Assembly (NCBI GenBank): GCA_038363925.1
Contig: JAQQWL010000002.1
Location: 2,232,001-2,296,000, forward strand
Source: Apiospora phragmitis
Lineage: Eukaryota; Ascomycota; Sordariomycetes; Amphisphaeriales; Apiosporaceae
DNA: 64,000 nucleotides
Reading direction: 5' to 3'
Under the pieces are notes generated by a model, which was given only the letters and a program-made list of their open reading frames with translations, was not told where the DNA came from and made no database searches. Positions 27,501 through 38,923 of this stretch are shown in pieces. Each line of letters begins with the position of its first letter. Position 1 is the stretch's first letter. Made by a program: the position numbers and the translations under genes.

Positions 27501-30500
27501 AAACGACGTAGTAATAGAAACGGGATGATGACTCGAGTTGTTCGTTCGAGGCGACAAAAAACCTTCTTCTCCACAACAACGCGAACGAACGAGGTTTTTC
27601 GGATCGACGCCCATCCATCTCCAATGCCGAAGGGGGATCCCAGCCTGCCCAGTGCTGCCCCCCAAGATCCGGACCTGAGCAAGGACGTCCCCTGCTGCAC
27701 GAACCCGGACTGCTGCTCCCGCGATCTGTGCTGGTTTAAAGTATGGGAAAGTTAGGACCATCCCGTCCTACCCCGGGTTTTCTCTCCAGAGCTCAGAGCC
27801 GTTGTAGATCTTGCTGGCTAGCGGCATCAGTCCATCGCACTGCCGATCATTCAAGCGACGGTGCGTGTGGGTGGTGACAGCATCCACCGAAACCGCAACG
27901 CCAAGGGGGATACCACCTGATATCAAAAGAAGAGAAGCATGCTCAATGCAAGTGGATGGACAAGAATAGGTGCCGTTCTCTCCGGTCTATCCCCCCTGCG
28001 GCCGCGCCCTCAAGGAAAGAGATCTAGTCCGTACTTCGATTAATTACCTACCTAGTGAGTCGGACTAGCTTCAACGCTATTTATTGGTACATATATTTAT
28101 GACAAAACTGTCGATCCTCCAAATGGGTAATTCCGCCCTTCAGCGGAAACGGCACGAGATCCTCAAGAAAGCTATCTCTGGTAGCGCTCCTGCCGGTCGG
28201 GGAGATAACCGGAAAGAACAAGAAGACGTCAGTGATGATGTACTCGCCTCGCTTTCTATACTGCGTAGTTGTTTGCCATGGTTTTGTGCCAAAACGTGGT
28301 GGCGTCTTCGTCTTTCTTCTGGCGCGTGCCTGCCGGGAACCGGGAAATACGCCTCGACGCCACCTGAGAAACGGGTTTCGTTCCCATTTAGTTTGCAGCG
28401 TTTCTTCCAGATATGAGAAGAGATGACGACCAACTCTAAAAATCCGATACTAGCTAGGTAGTCTAGCGTACCATCTGCTGAGCTGGTGCGCACGCGCATC
28501 TCGCCAGCATCTGTCATGTCCGCTGTCGGTTTCCTAGCCTCATCATTTTCGGCGAACCCATCTGCCCGAAGAGAAAACAGACAGCGGATCCCCGGCTTTT
28601 CCCACGAACAAGTGCCGGCGCGATTGCCACGTTTTTAGAAGTGAATGATCATCTTCCGAATCCCTAAATGACTTGGAACAGACGGGGGGGATGGCGCCGT
28701 TGCGCCGTAATGAGGGATACCCAAACCAATGCCGTGCTAGCTAATGGGCGCTTGCGAAGTTCCCCAGACGGCGTATCGGCATTAGCCATGCAGCTCTAGT
28801 TCAAAGGGAGCAATTTCAAACACGCTGAAAACACCCTTATGCGTGGCGTTCGGCTGCAAACTGACTCGACTGACTTGGAATAGTGAAGCTGAAGCTGCAA
28901 TTACCGATAGTTTCCATGTAAACGCTGTTCCCAGTAAGAACAGTAGCTCGACTCAACGAAACGAGACGTTGGTGGTTGTTTCAGGGGTGTCGGCGTCTGG
29001 TCTGATCTAACTCTCCAAGCCCACAGAGATCACGGACAGTCACCGTAGTGCGGTAAGACGTTTCTTGACATTGACACACAAAAGACACATGCCATGCATG
29101 CGCTCTGCTAAATGAATCGGCGACAGATAGGCCCACCCAGCCGCTGTTGAGCCAGCTGAGGAGAGGCAGCTTACTACTAGACTGCCAAAGGACGCCTTCT
29201 GGTCCATGGTGGCAGCGTCCGTTCTGCTGAACCCGCCCCTCTGCCCCATTGCAGCAACTATCACGAGCGAGGGTCACGACGCAGTACTGAGCTAGTCATG
29301 CCAGGGAATACCTGGTATTTGCGCAGTGGGGATCCGTCCTGAGAAAAACACGCCAAAAGCGGCATTGGCACAGACGTGGTCGAACATCTGTTCGTGAATT
29401 GGAGTAAGTTTGGCACCTGGGGCAATCCGAGCTGAGCTGAGTGGTACCTGCTATCACTGATCAGTCGGGTCCTGCATTGACCCTGATGTCTTGAAGCGTT
29501 CGGTCTTTTGGATTTCGCCGGAAATCATTCCAGGAGCCCGGCATATCAAACACTGGCGACAGGCGCTTGGTGATCTGCTCGTATTCATTTGACGACGTTC
29601 TACATTCATCGTGGGTACCAGGACTGCGGAATGGTTGCCCTTGTCTAGTCAACCCTTGATTGCTGTTGCCGTGTACTCTTGACACACAGGAGGGTGCTCG
29701 CATCAGACCACAACTGCGGAGGCATAATATAGGCGTGTATTTAGAAAGCCCGTAATGAGCGGCCCAGACCTGGGGTGCTATTGCTTTAAGGGAGCAAATT
29801 ACAATTGACGTGCAGTATCCAAGCAACGGACCAAGAAAGGCATCAAGATGGTTCGTGACAATGGATATCTATTTCTAGGCACATGACGATAGGCGGCGGC
29901 GGCCGTGCCTTCTTGACCTGAGTACCTAAAGGCGTCGGTTAGTTTACGGCTACCAGTAGAAGAAGACTTGCCTTACGCGTTGGCCTATTCTGATCGAACG
30001 CGAAACAACATCCCAAGAGATATATGTTCGATGATTCTGGTGGATCGATGGTGGATCGAGTAGGCGAAAGCTTCCAAGGCAACCCATCTTATTACAATTC
30101 GTCAAACCCTTCACTCGTGTTATGCATAGCCAGTCGTTATAATTGCTGTAATACGATCTGGACCTGCCGAAGAAAGGCTCGTCGGTCGTCTATTCACCGC
30201 TAGAGCCCAGTCTTTCGAGTCTTCGCGCCTCGGGTCATTCATAGAGGGGCATAATGATAATGGCCGCATGGCCTAGAAGTAGAAGACAATATCCGCTTCC
30301 GGACTCTTTTGGACATCACTGACGATCCAGTGGTCACCTTTCTTTGGTCTAAGGCATGCAAAAACCTGCTGCAGGATGCTGATCGGAAATAGCTGTGGCC
30401 CGCTGTACCTTTGGCCTATATAGAGGGGATCTCGAGTAGTAGCACTGCATTAAATCGGGTTTGGAGCCGAGGCATGGCAGTGTCATCTCGCAGCTTGGCA

Positions 30501-32071
30501 GGAAGAACGAGGCCGCATAGGAATTGTCTCGGTGAATGGGGCAATTTGCTCCTGCAGGCGAGAAGTGATAGGTGGTTTTGATTCTCACACCGCTGATACT
30601 CGACGACTATGGTATAGGTTAGCAAGGGGCAAGATCCACCCCTTGCCCTTCGTTCCGTACTTTGACCCTAGGCAAAGATGCAGGGGTCCCTATTATCCTG
30701 GATCTTCGTGATCCCCATGGACCCTCGCATCAGCCCAACTAACCGGAGGAACATGTGGCCTGACACCTTGGGGAAAAGGCTTGTCGCTGTATCAGGTTTT
30801 AATGAAACGACTAAGTGGGATTTCCATAATGTTCTCGGTGGCCCTCATCCGCATGACGCGAGGTTGACTTTATTTGGCCAAACCGCAGCTACCGCCACGA
30901 GGCTCAGGCTTTTGAGTGCCGAGGGAACGGAGGTCACGTATGGATCCCAGATAGACCGCATCATGCCCCATGCTCATCACATCATCATGATGTTGTGTTG
31001 TATTGTCGCGCGAGATGAATACGTCTCTTTAATGCAGCAACGTGCCGGTGCCTGCTTCTTCTGTTCCTCCGGGTGCGGCCCATGTTGTTCAACGCGCTGC
31101 TCTCGTTGTCGGGGCTGGGGGCAGTCGCAAGGGTGGCTCTAACAGCGACCCAGATCTTTCCATTCGGCGGGTGTATATCAAATCTGACAGACTGGGTTGG
31201 CCTTGACCTGCAAGGGCCTTATGCAATGCAACCATACAATCTTGGCGAGTTCCGAAATAGTCCAACTGCTGTTTTTCGGGTCTGGTTTCAGAATTTTCTT
31301 TTCTTCTTCTCGTTCTTCTCTGAGAAGGAGCTGTCACAATATTCTGTGGTTGGTAAAGTAGCCGCAGGAAAAGTGCCATGTTCTCGCCCAAGGGGTACTT
31401 AGGCGGTAGACCAGCACAGAGAGGGAGCGGACAGACTGCTGATCGCACGATTCCGCACCAGAATATGCTGAGAGCGATTGCCACTGTGTAGCCATCGCTC
31501 CTTGGCTATAAGACCAAAGTTTGCTTGCCATCTGAGTTATCACAATTCAGCGGCTGCTTCGGGTCTCGAATGCCCGAGTGCGAGTGAGCAATGCGGAGCA
31601 ATTATCTATCCGGCTGTAGTAAGAAGCAGATAAATTACTATAGAGTCAGTTAGATGCGAAATGGTTTCGGCGCAGAGCCTAGAAGAGAGTATTCGGCGAT
31701 ATGATTATTCACACGTCGTTGTAAGTAGAAGGCGATAAGCATGTTGGACGGCAATGTTTCACATGTCGTTTGTTTCATACCGCCGCTGTCGCCGGCTGAC
31801 TATTCATCCTATCGCCGATAGGCATGGTGGGGCAATCGACGACCTTCAGTGACGTGATGCCTCCAACCCCGCGATTCAAGTGGCGTAAACGCCGAGGAGA
31901 TAACTGCAGACGGGCTGTCAGTGTAGTTGTAAATCAAAATACATCAAGAGCAATTGCAGACATTCAGACCTTCAAAAGACGAAACCCAGAATCTGCTATA
32001 TACAATTAATCTATCTGTTGAATACAAAAAAAACCAGTCCTAACTTCAAACTTCAAATAACCACCATCACA
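24584..32071. other. Gene-poor region downstream of the RIP element
   Basis: About 7.5 kb without a supported gene. Open frames at 27414-27761, 28084-28517, 30678-31142 and 31089-31484 lie opposite one another and show no domain. Several AGGTAG/CTACCT motifs occur (26606, 27110, 28046, 28452). The last few hundred bases should hold the promoter of the reductase at 32072; its immediate upstream (32020-32070) is A/C-rich with CAACC-type sequence, typical of a fungal leader. Confidence 0.5.
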
Positions 32072-33292
32072 ATGACCAAGGTACTACTTACAGGTACGGA
32101 CAACACATTGCCCCCTCAACTAAGTAATGTCGATATAAAGCACGCAACGCTGACAATATCCACGTATAGGAGGATCTGGCTTCATCGCCGGTATGTCCCC
32201 CTTTCGAGGCCCGTAGCTCAGCGAATGAGCAAGGCCTAAGCTAACCATCTTTCTAGCCCACGTTTTGGAGCTTCTACTCCAGAGAGGCCATGATGTTGTC
32301 ACGACGGTGCGATCTGAGGACAAGGCGTCCAAGATACGCTCTGCTCACCCAGAGGCGAAACTCTCTTTTGTAATCATACCGGATATCGCACAACCAAATG
32401 CCTTCGATGAGGCCGTGAAGACACCAGGTCTCGAGGCCGTCATCCACAGTGAGCAAGACCCGTACTCCCGCTCGTGACTTGCCGGATCCTGTGAGAGATT
32501 AACCATGAAACAGCCGCCTCGCCTTTCCACTACAATTGGACCGATCCCAAGACGGAGCTGCTCGATCCTGCCATCGTGGGCACAACGTCTGTCCTCAAGG
32601 CGATCAAGCAGTACGCCCCTGGCGTCGAGCGTGTGGTAATTACCAGCTCCTTCGCCTCCATCCTGTCCGATGCGAGCCTCCAGGACCCCAAGAAGGTGTT
32701 CAGCGAGGCCGACTGGAACCCCAACACCTACGAGGACGGCCTCAAGGACAACAAGGCCACGTCGTACCGCGTGTCCAAGACGCTGGCCGAGCGCGCCGGC
32801 TGGGACTTCGTGAAGAACGAGAAGCCCAACTTCGACCTGGCCACCATCTGCCCGCCGCTCGTCTTCGGCCCCGTCGTCCACCACCTCAACTCGCTGCAGG
32901 CCATCAACACGTCCAACGCGCGCTTCGTCGACATGATCCAGGGCAAGATGCGCGACGAGATCGCCCCCAGCGGCGTCCACTTCTGGGTCGACGTGCGCGA
33001 CGTCGCCCTCGCCCACGTGCAGGCCATGGAGAAGCCCGAGGCCAGCGACAAGCGCTTCTTCGTCCTCTGCGGCAAGTTCAGCAACCGCGAGCTCGTCGCC
33101 GCCGTCCGCAAGAACTTCCCCGAGCTCAAGGACAAGCTGCCGGCCGAGGACGCCAAGGGCGGCGACTACCCCGAGGCCGGCTTCCCCGGCTACGACAACT
33201 CTCAGGCGACGAATGTACTGGGCATCAAATGGATCCCTCTCGAGAAGAGCGTCACGGATACGGTTAAGAGTCTCCTGGCTGTTGGTGCTTAG
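32072..33292 (+). CDS. Extended SDR reductase, GRE2 / dihydroflavonol-reductase-like
   Basis: Cytosolic NAD(P)-dependent reductase or dehydrogenase acting on carbonyl substrates; the natural substrate cannot be read from sequence. Four exons: 32072-32093, 32170-32190, 32257-32448 and 32514-33292, giving 337 codons with no frame break. The tiny exon 2 (21 nt) completes the nucleotide-binding motif TGGSGFIAAHV (residues 7-17), which confirms the splicing. Further family marks are HTASPFHY after intron 3, VVITSSFAS, and the catalytic Tyr163 and Lys167 in YRVSK, followed by ICPPLVFGP. The length is normal for the yeast GRE2 (methylglyoxal/isovaleraldehyde reductase) group. Third-position GC is very high from about 32690 to 33190 and lower at both ends. 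It is convergent with the membrane-protein gene at 33631. Family certain, substrate unknown. Confidence 0.93.
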
Positions 33293-33630
33293 GAACAGAA
33301 GCCAATGATATGTAGATAGGCTGGTTTGAGTCACTATATCTCAGTTGTAAGAGAGAAGTCCAGTTAAAAGAGGAAGAAAATCGCTATATCAAATCAATAC
33401 TGTCTGCGAAAACTGCTTTTCGATGCACTCTAAACCACCCGCCACCTGACGTAACAATACCTAATACTATTACATTGATCTCGTGTGCCTTGCCTAAAGA
33501 GTCGCGCGTTGCCGCCCTGCCCTTCCTCACATAATCGTTTGACAGATAGCCAGCTATCACAAGCAATCCAATGTAGCTTTTTGTCGCCAAATCCACGATC
33601 CGTCTATGATAGCAAATCCTCAACTCTCTT

Positions 33631-35645
33631 TTAGTAACTTCCGCCCAGCTTCTCTAGATCTAGCCTCTTCATGGTTACGCCAGAAAGTCCGTTAACTTGG
33701 CTATCTCTCCCATCTTTCTTGCTGTCCTTGTGGCCTATGCTACTGTTCTTGTTCGTGAACCTTCTCTTCCTATCTCCCGGTCCGCTCCAGCTGCCCCAGC
33801 TCTCATGAGTGTCGTGCTGAACCGACTCCCTCGACATATGGTGATCGCGCAATTGGCTAGGCAGCACCACGCCGGCGACTTCCTCGTGCTTCTGCGATGG
33901 GACAGAGTAAGATGTTGGTGGTGGCGGTGGCGGTGGCAGCGTAGACCCTGCGGGCGTACCGGACAGCAGAGGTGACCGCGTCGGTGAACTAGGGGACCGT
34001 GGGGAGGAAAGGGCCGATACGGAAAGAATAGGGGAGAGTGGTGACGACATGGCGGCTACTGGTGGCGGTGGTGTTACCAGTGGAAGCGGAGCGTGAGGAT
34101 GTAGACGATGCGGCGGTGTCGGCGCCTGCGACGTCACGGAACCAACAGAAGACGGAGAAGAGGCAGCAGGGGGCCGGGGTAGAGCCCAGGTCGGCGGCGG
34201 ACCGGCCGGACTCACGAGGTCGGGGATTTCGAGCGCTGGCCCGCAGTTTGGTCGAGGTGGCCGCGACGGGTATAATGACGATGCTGACGATGCCGCTGCT
34301 TCTGAGAAGGCGGGGGCGACGCCCACAGGGTTGGACCTTTGGCGCCCCGCGGCTAAGGGCGAAGAGGAGCGGTGCGGATGGTGCTGCTCCCGTGAGAGCT
34401 CGTGCTCCGACGTAGCGTGGCCGTCTCGGGAATAGGAGACGTGCTAATGCTCGGGGCTCCAAAGCGGATGCTGGACTTCGTGATGGTGGGGGTGGCGCGC
34501 CGCTCGTGTCGCGGTACGAGTCTGCCCGCCGTTGGGACGCAGGTGGGTGTGCGAGGAAACGGTACTGCTGCGTGAGGGGAGGCAGTCACACTCCCTTCCG
34601 ATGCTGTCGTTGATTCTGCGGGAGGCGTATGCGGTGGCGTCGTTGTTGTTCTCGGGGGAGGAGCAGGAAGGTATCTGCGATCGCTTAGCCGGAGCGGAGG
34701 AGGAGTTGAGGGCGTGGTCTTGGACGACGATGAAGCAGGCGGCGTCATCAGGGGCGAATGGAAGGCCTGCGGAGGCTCGGAGTCGGTTCGGCTATGCTGG
34801 GCTGGCGTTGGAGGTGTCCTATAGTACCCTCGGTTGTTTCTCCGTCGACGTCGCATGAAGAACAGAGCGATGGCTAGAGAAATGGTAGCGAGGGCCGCGC
34901 AGACGCCGATGGCAGCCTTAGCCCCGGAACTGAGCCTGTTCGTCTTTGGTGGTATAGCAGTGGATGACGTTTCAGTCGTTGTCGACGTATCTGCTGTAGT
35001 CGTTGGTGTGGCCGCCCCGGGCTGGGGAGTAGACGGGGTGGTAGTTGAAACTGATAGGACTGATGCTGATGCACTGCTCGTTGTCGACGTCGAGGGGTCG
35101 ACATTTAGTGGGATTAAGAACGGTGTCGAGTTCCCGCAGGTAGTCTGAGGTGGCCCTGGATCGTATATATTGTCGTACCCAATGCTATATATAAGGATCA
35201 GACACAGGCTCTCAGGCAGGATAGCAGCAATCTTACTCTCGGCATTGATTAATTATTAGATCAACAGTTGCTAGTAGATATTAGATTGGGGTCATCTTGA
35301 TGGCGATGGGGACACTACTCACGACTTTGTCCAAGTGATTGGGGATGGCTCAATATACACGCCGCAGTTGGCCGAGTCGCAACAGTAGAGGCCCCAGAAC
35401 CATTCTCGCGGTTGATCTTTCGTCAGACTTGAACATGCCTCTTCAAAGCTAGCCCCTTCGCGAAGCCCTAGACTTTGTAAAAAGCTCGCCTGACATTGGC
35501 GCATACATTGTGAAGGATCTGGTGAATAGGCGCTCCGGGTGTCCCTGGCTCCGGCGATTGATCGTCTGCCCGGCCCAGGACGTCTGAGTAGATCATCGAT
35601 GACTGTGTCCATTTCAGCGCCAGTGAGCTGAAAGTTTTGTTTCAT
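33631..35645 (-). CDS. Cys-rich single-pass membrane protein of unknown function, one frameshift
   Basis: I do not recognise a named family. Two exons, 35645-35323 and 35184-33631, with a 138-bp intron (GTGAGT...TAG) joining ITWTK to SIGYDNIYDPG in phase. The N-terminal part carries about eight cysteines, including CMRQC, WFWGLYCCDSANCGVY and QTTCGNS. A Ser/Thr-rich stalk follows, then one membrane helix (AAIGVCAALATISLAIALFF) and a basic stop-transfer RRRRRN. The roughly 300-residue tail is rich in Pro, Ser and Thr and ends MKRLDLEKLGGSY. The plan resembles fungal wall-sensor-like proteins, with an outer Cys domain, stalk, helix and disordered cytoplasmic tail; that is inference. No clear signal peptide is seen at the chosen Met, so an upstream exon may be missing. 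One base appears lost near 34395-34430, between ISTSPIPETAT and SEHELSREQHH; with it restored the model is 625 codons. Confidence 0.72.
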
Positions 35646-38600
35646 TCGGGGGTTATATATTTATCTGAGACGTGGAGAGACATGGATAGAAGGTCATATT
35701 AGGGGACAGAAGCTCAAGAACGAAAGCATGCTGGTCTATATGGCGGTGAGGGTGCGAAACGAGTGTCATAAAGAAACGAATTCTCCGTATGGCTGCGGTG
35801 AGGGCGAGGCGAGACACTGCTGTCAGAAACCCAGCCGCGGCATCAATCTATCCATGGGTCTAGTCTCTGCACCTGGGCTCTGCCGTGGGGGCCGCCATGT
35901 ATATATCCCGGCCGGACCATCCCCTGCTTTCAGCGTTGGGCTACCATGCCCAGGTTCGCGATGTCTCCCACGACAGCCCGCCTCCTATACCGAATGCGAG
36001 AGTATGGGAGGCGACCCTACAAGATCAGAATACGCAGGCATGATCTGGTGTGGTCTCCAGTAAGTACATGCACGGCTCACCGCGTGGGACGGTGGCTGCG
36101 CGTACCCGATCCCGACGAAAATTGCATTCCTCGTATGGCGTTGAGGACAGCGGTTACACAGCATCGCCAATAGAAGCTGGAAGAACCTGCAGCTACCCGT
36201 AGCGGCCTTCTTGGGAGGGTGAGCTGAGAGAATAGCAGCAATGGCCATGCCCCCGCTCCAGCAACCAGTAACCAGCAACCAGCAACCAGCAACCAGCAAC
36301 CAGCAACCAGCAACCAACAGCCAGCAACGCTGCATACGATACCATGTGGTGCCCCGAGGGGCGGCATAGGCGGCTTGCGTATAGACGCTATCGAGTCGCG
36401 CGACCAACTGGAGAACCCCCCTCCTCTCCCCACACCGATCATGAGCATGGAACATCAAGACAGCAATACACCCCCTCCCCCCGCTCTTCAACAAGGCAAG
36501 CTGAGTCCCTCAACGAGGCAGTTACCGTGCTGCCGGACTCAGGGACACCCGTGGCGGCGTCCAACTATTCCCGGGTCTCATTGGCCACCCAGAGTAACTG
36601 TGCTATCCAGTCACCGGGTCGTTAGGAGCCATCGGGTGCTCCCGAGGAACACAACACGCTGATAACAATGATATTCCCACAAAGGCCCAGTGGTAGTAAT
36701 TGGTTCTAGAGCTGAAGCTGGTGGCAGTTCGATCAGGGGCGGCAATACTGTTTCCGATCGCGTCACAGTCGCAACGGGGCCTTTTTGCCTGAGAGATTCC
36801 CACCAGAACTGGATGAGTTGAATATCTGCGACCACACCACAGTTGTCCAATGACTTCCTCTGTTAGGCGAGCCATCACAAGATGCGGTAGTACTTCTCAG
36901 GTCTCTCAGCTTCGTGTGAAACTGAGTGGTAGCATATGGTGTCAGAGAACCTCTCTGCATTCGGTCCTATGTTTGCTTCAACTCTATACAGAGAGTCCTC
37001 TCCAAATTGTGATCAGAGAGTTTGTCCCCACGTCTCGGGTGCCACTTGAGATACATGCTGTTTTCAAGCTGCATGAGTGCACAAATCGTATGTCTTTAGA
37101 ACCATCACTCATGCTTCCTGCCAGCCCAGATAATGCTCATGGGTGTCGGCGACCCCCTTTCTCCTCATATTGCATGGTCCAACTGAATGCATACTAGATT
37201 GCGTGTCTTGACTTGATGAAAATGGTTGGCTCGGTGCGAGAAGCCGGCCTTTATAAACTGGTATCAGTCGCATATCGTTTGAGCCAACGCGGCTCCCGGC
37301 TTCCTTATATCTGATAGGGGTTTCTGTTTGGCAGATACGCCACCTAGATAGATACTTGGGTAATCTTTATTGATAACCAATGCTTTGGTTATACCTGGTC
37401 CGATCGATACTCCGGCAATATCCCACGTGGACTGCCGCCGATATCAGACTTGCCTAGAGAATGTAAATATTCAACTGGCATATCCTTACGGGCGCCATCT
37501 GCTTTAGATTCAAAAATATCAATATCGAATATGACCTTATCATTGGACATTGGATGAGCTCTTACCAGCAAAGAAGGATTCCGCGAATTGTGCAAGGGTG
37601 AGAAGGCCGAGGGTCCCCAGGCCAAAGAAATAACAGGCTCAGCTCTACATGCCTGAGCAAGCTTGCATTAAAGTGCCTTTGAGTGAGCCGGTTTGCTATC
37701 ACTTGAAACTCGTTGGACAACGAATACGAGATAATTGTGCATGCACCTTGTCCCCCGCCCCGAATGGTTGACACACCGGGGGACCTTCTACCAATGGGCT
37801 GAAGTCCCGACAAGCGACGGGGTCATTGCAAGAATCGTATGCGGCTGGCAACCATAGTTCCGTTCCTTGCATTCCGAGAGGACTCCCCCGAGATCTCGGC
37901 AGATCCATTATTCACAGCCTCATGCAGTGAGAATTGGGGGAAGATCTGCACATATGCTGCTGCTGCCAGCCTTGCTCCTTTGTGTTAATGTATCCATAGT
38001 AGCCATGCAAAGCAGAGCACCGGACGGAAACAGGAGCGCTTCAGGCTGTATCTTATAGCCTTACCATGTAACGATTCACTTGCTATAGATCAATCGAATA
38101 GACAATGCCTTCTTTATATAACAGTATGTAAAATAAAGGCATAGCCGGTTACCTACCGGATGACTAATGATTGCCTTATTGGTTCCCTGAGGTTGGGTTC
38201 TCTGAGATTCCATTAATGACCACAGCCATGATGGTCCTGGTTGGTGCTAGTGAGTTACGCGGGCCGCTCTTAATTCTTTAAAGAGTCATTGATAGGTAGA
38301 TCCGAGTATGCACAGTTGCTGTACAAATAGAAGCCTTTGAGAACGATATTTGACAAGGTAAAAGGGACTCTTATACTTTCTCCTGGCCTCTCCTGCTGTC
38401 AATCCACACATCGTTTGAAGTGGAACGTGATCAATTAAGTGCAAGTGGAGGGCCTAAGGACAGCTGAATATCTGGAGCAGCCTGAACCCCACCATACTTA
38501 ACCTTGTACTACCACCTATTTCGCCCCATTTCTAGGTGGCTATCGATTGGGTACGCATCATACCTACATCTCATCATAGCACTGTATCAGTCCGTGGGCT

Positions 38601-38923
38601 GCGCAAGTAACCTTCAACTTCTATGCTTGTGCACTTGGTATACACATTTGATAGAATCTGCACTTCATTTGTCCAGTAGATCTATCCTACTTTAGTAGGT
38701 AGGCTCAGCGCGCATTTCGGGCTTCTGCCAACCCTCCGATCGCCAACTCTCCGCCCACCCAAGCCAGCCGCTTGCTGACTTGGAACTCCCAGTATCCCCA
38801 ACGACTCATCCATACCGACCGTATCGTATTGGCAGCCATTCGAGAACGATCAGGACACTGCTTTTCCTGGCGCCTATTTATCTACTGCATCTGTGAAATC
38901 GTCCAGTGGGGGAATAGTTCGCC
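35646..38923. other. Intergenic region between membrane protein and UFD2
   Basis: About 3.3 kb, holding a heptamer minisatellite (36258-36327) but no supported gene. The part from 36600 to 38500 is richer in A/T than its surroundings. A minus-strand frame at 37389-37625 has coding-like texture (contains KVIFDIDIFESKADGARKDM), but no start, splice or family can be assigned. The last few hundred bases are presumably the UFD2 promoter. Confidence 0.5.
36258..36327. repeat. CCAGCAA heptamer minisatellite, ten units
   Basis: Ten tandem 7-bp units. Eight are exact, one is CCAGTAA and one is CCAACAG. Because 7 is not a multiple of 3, the minus strand reads as a repeated LLVAGCW peptide in all three frames, which is an artefact. 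Confidence 0.92.

Noticed and set aside
32536..33334. Long open frames on both strands over the SDR exon 4
   Set aside because: Shadows created by very high third-position GC; only the frame with TGGSGFIA and YRVSK is the gene.
36077..36494. Minus-strand frames with repeated LLVAGCW peptide
   Set aside because: Direct product of the 7-bp minisatellite read in three frames, not a protein.
36920..37300. TGGTGTCAGAG and TGGTATCAG strings resembling an LTR-retrotransposon primer-binding site
   Set aside because: No paired LTRs, no polypurine tract and no reverse transcriptase or integrase motif nearby.
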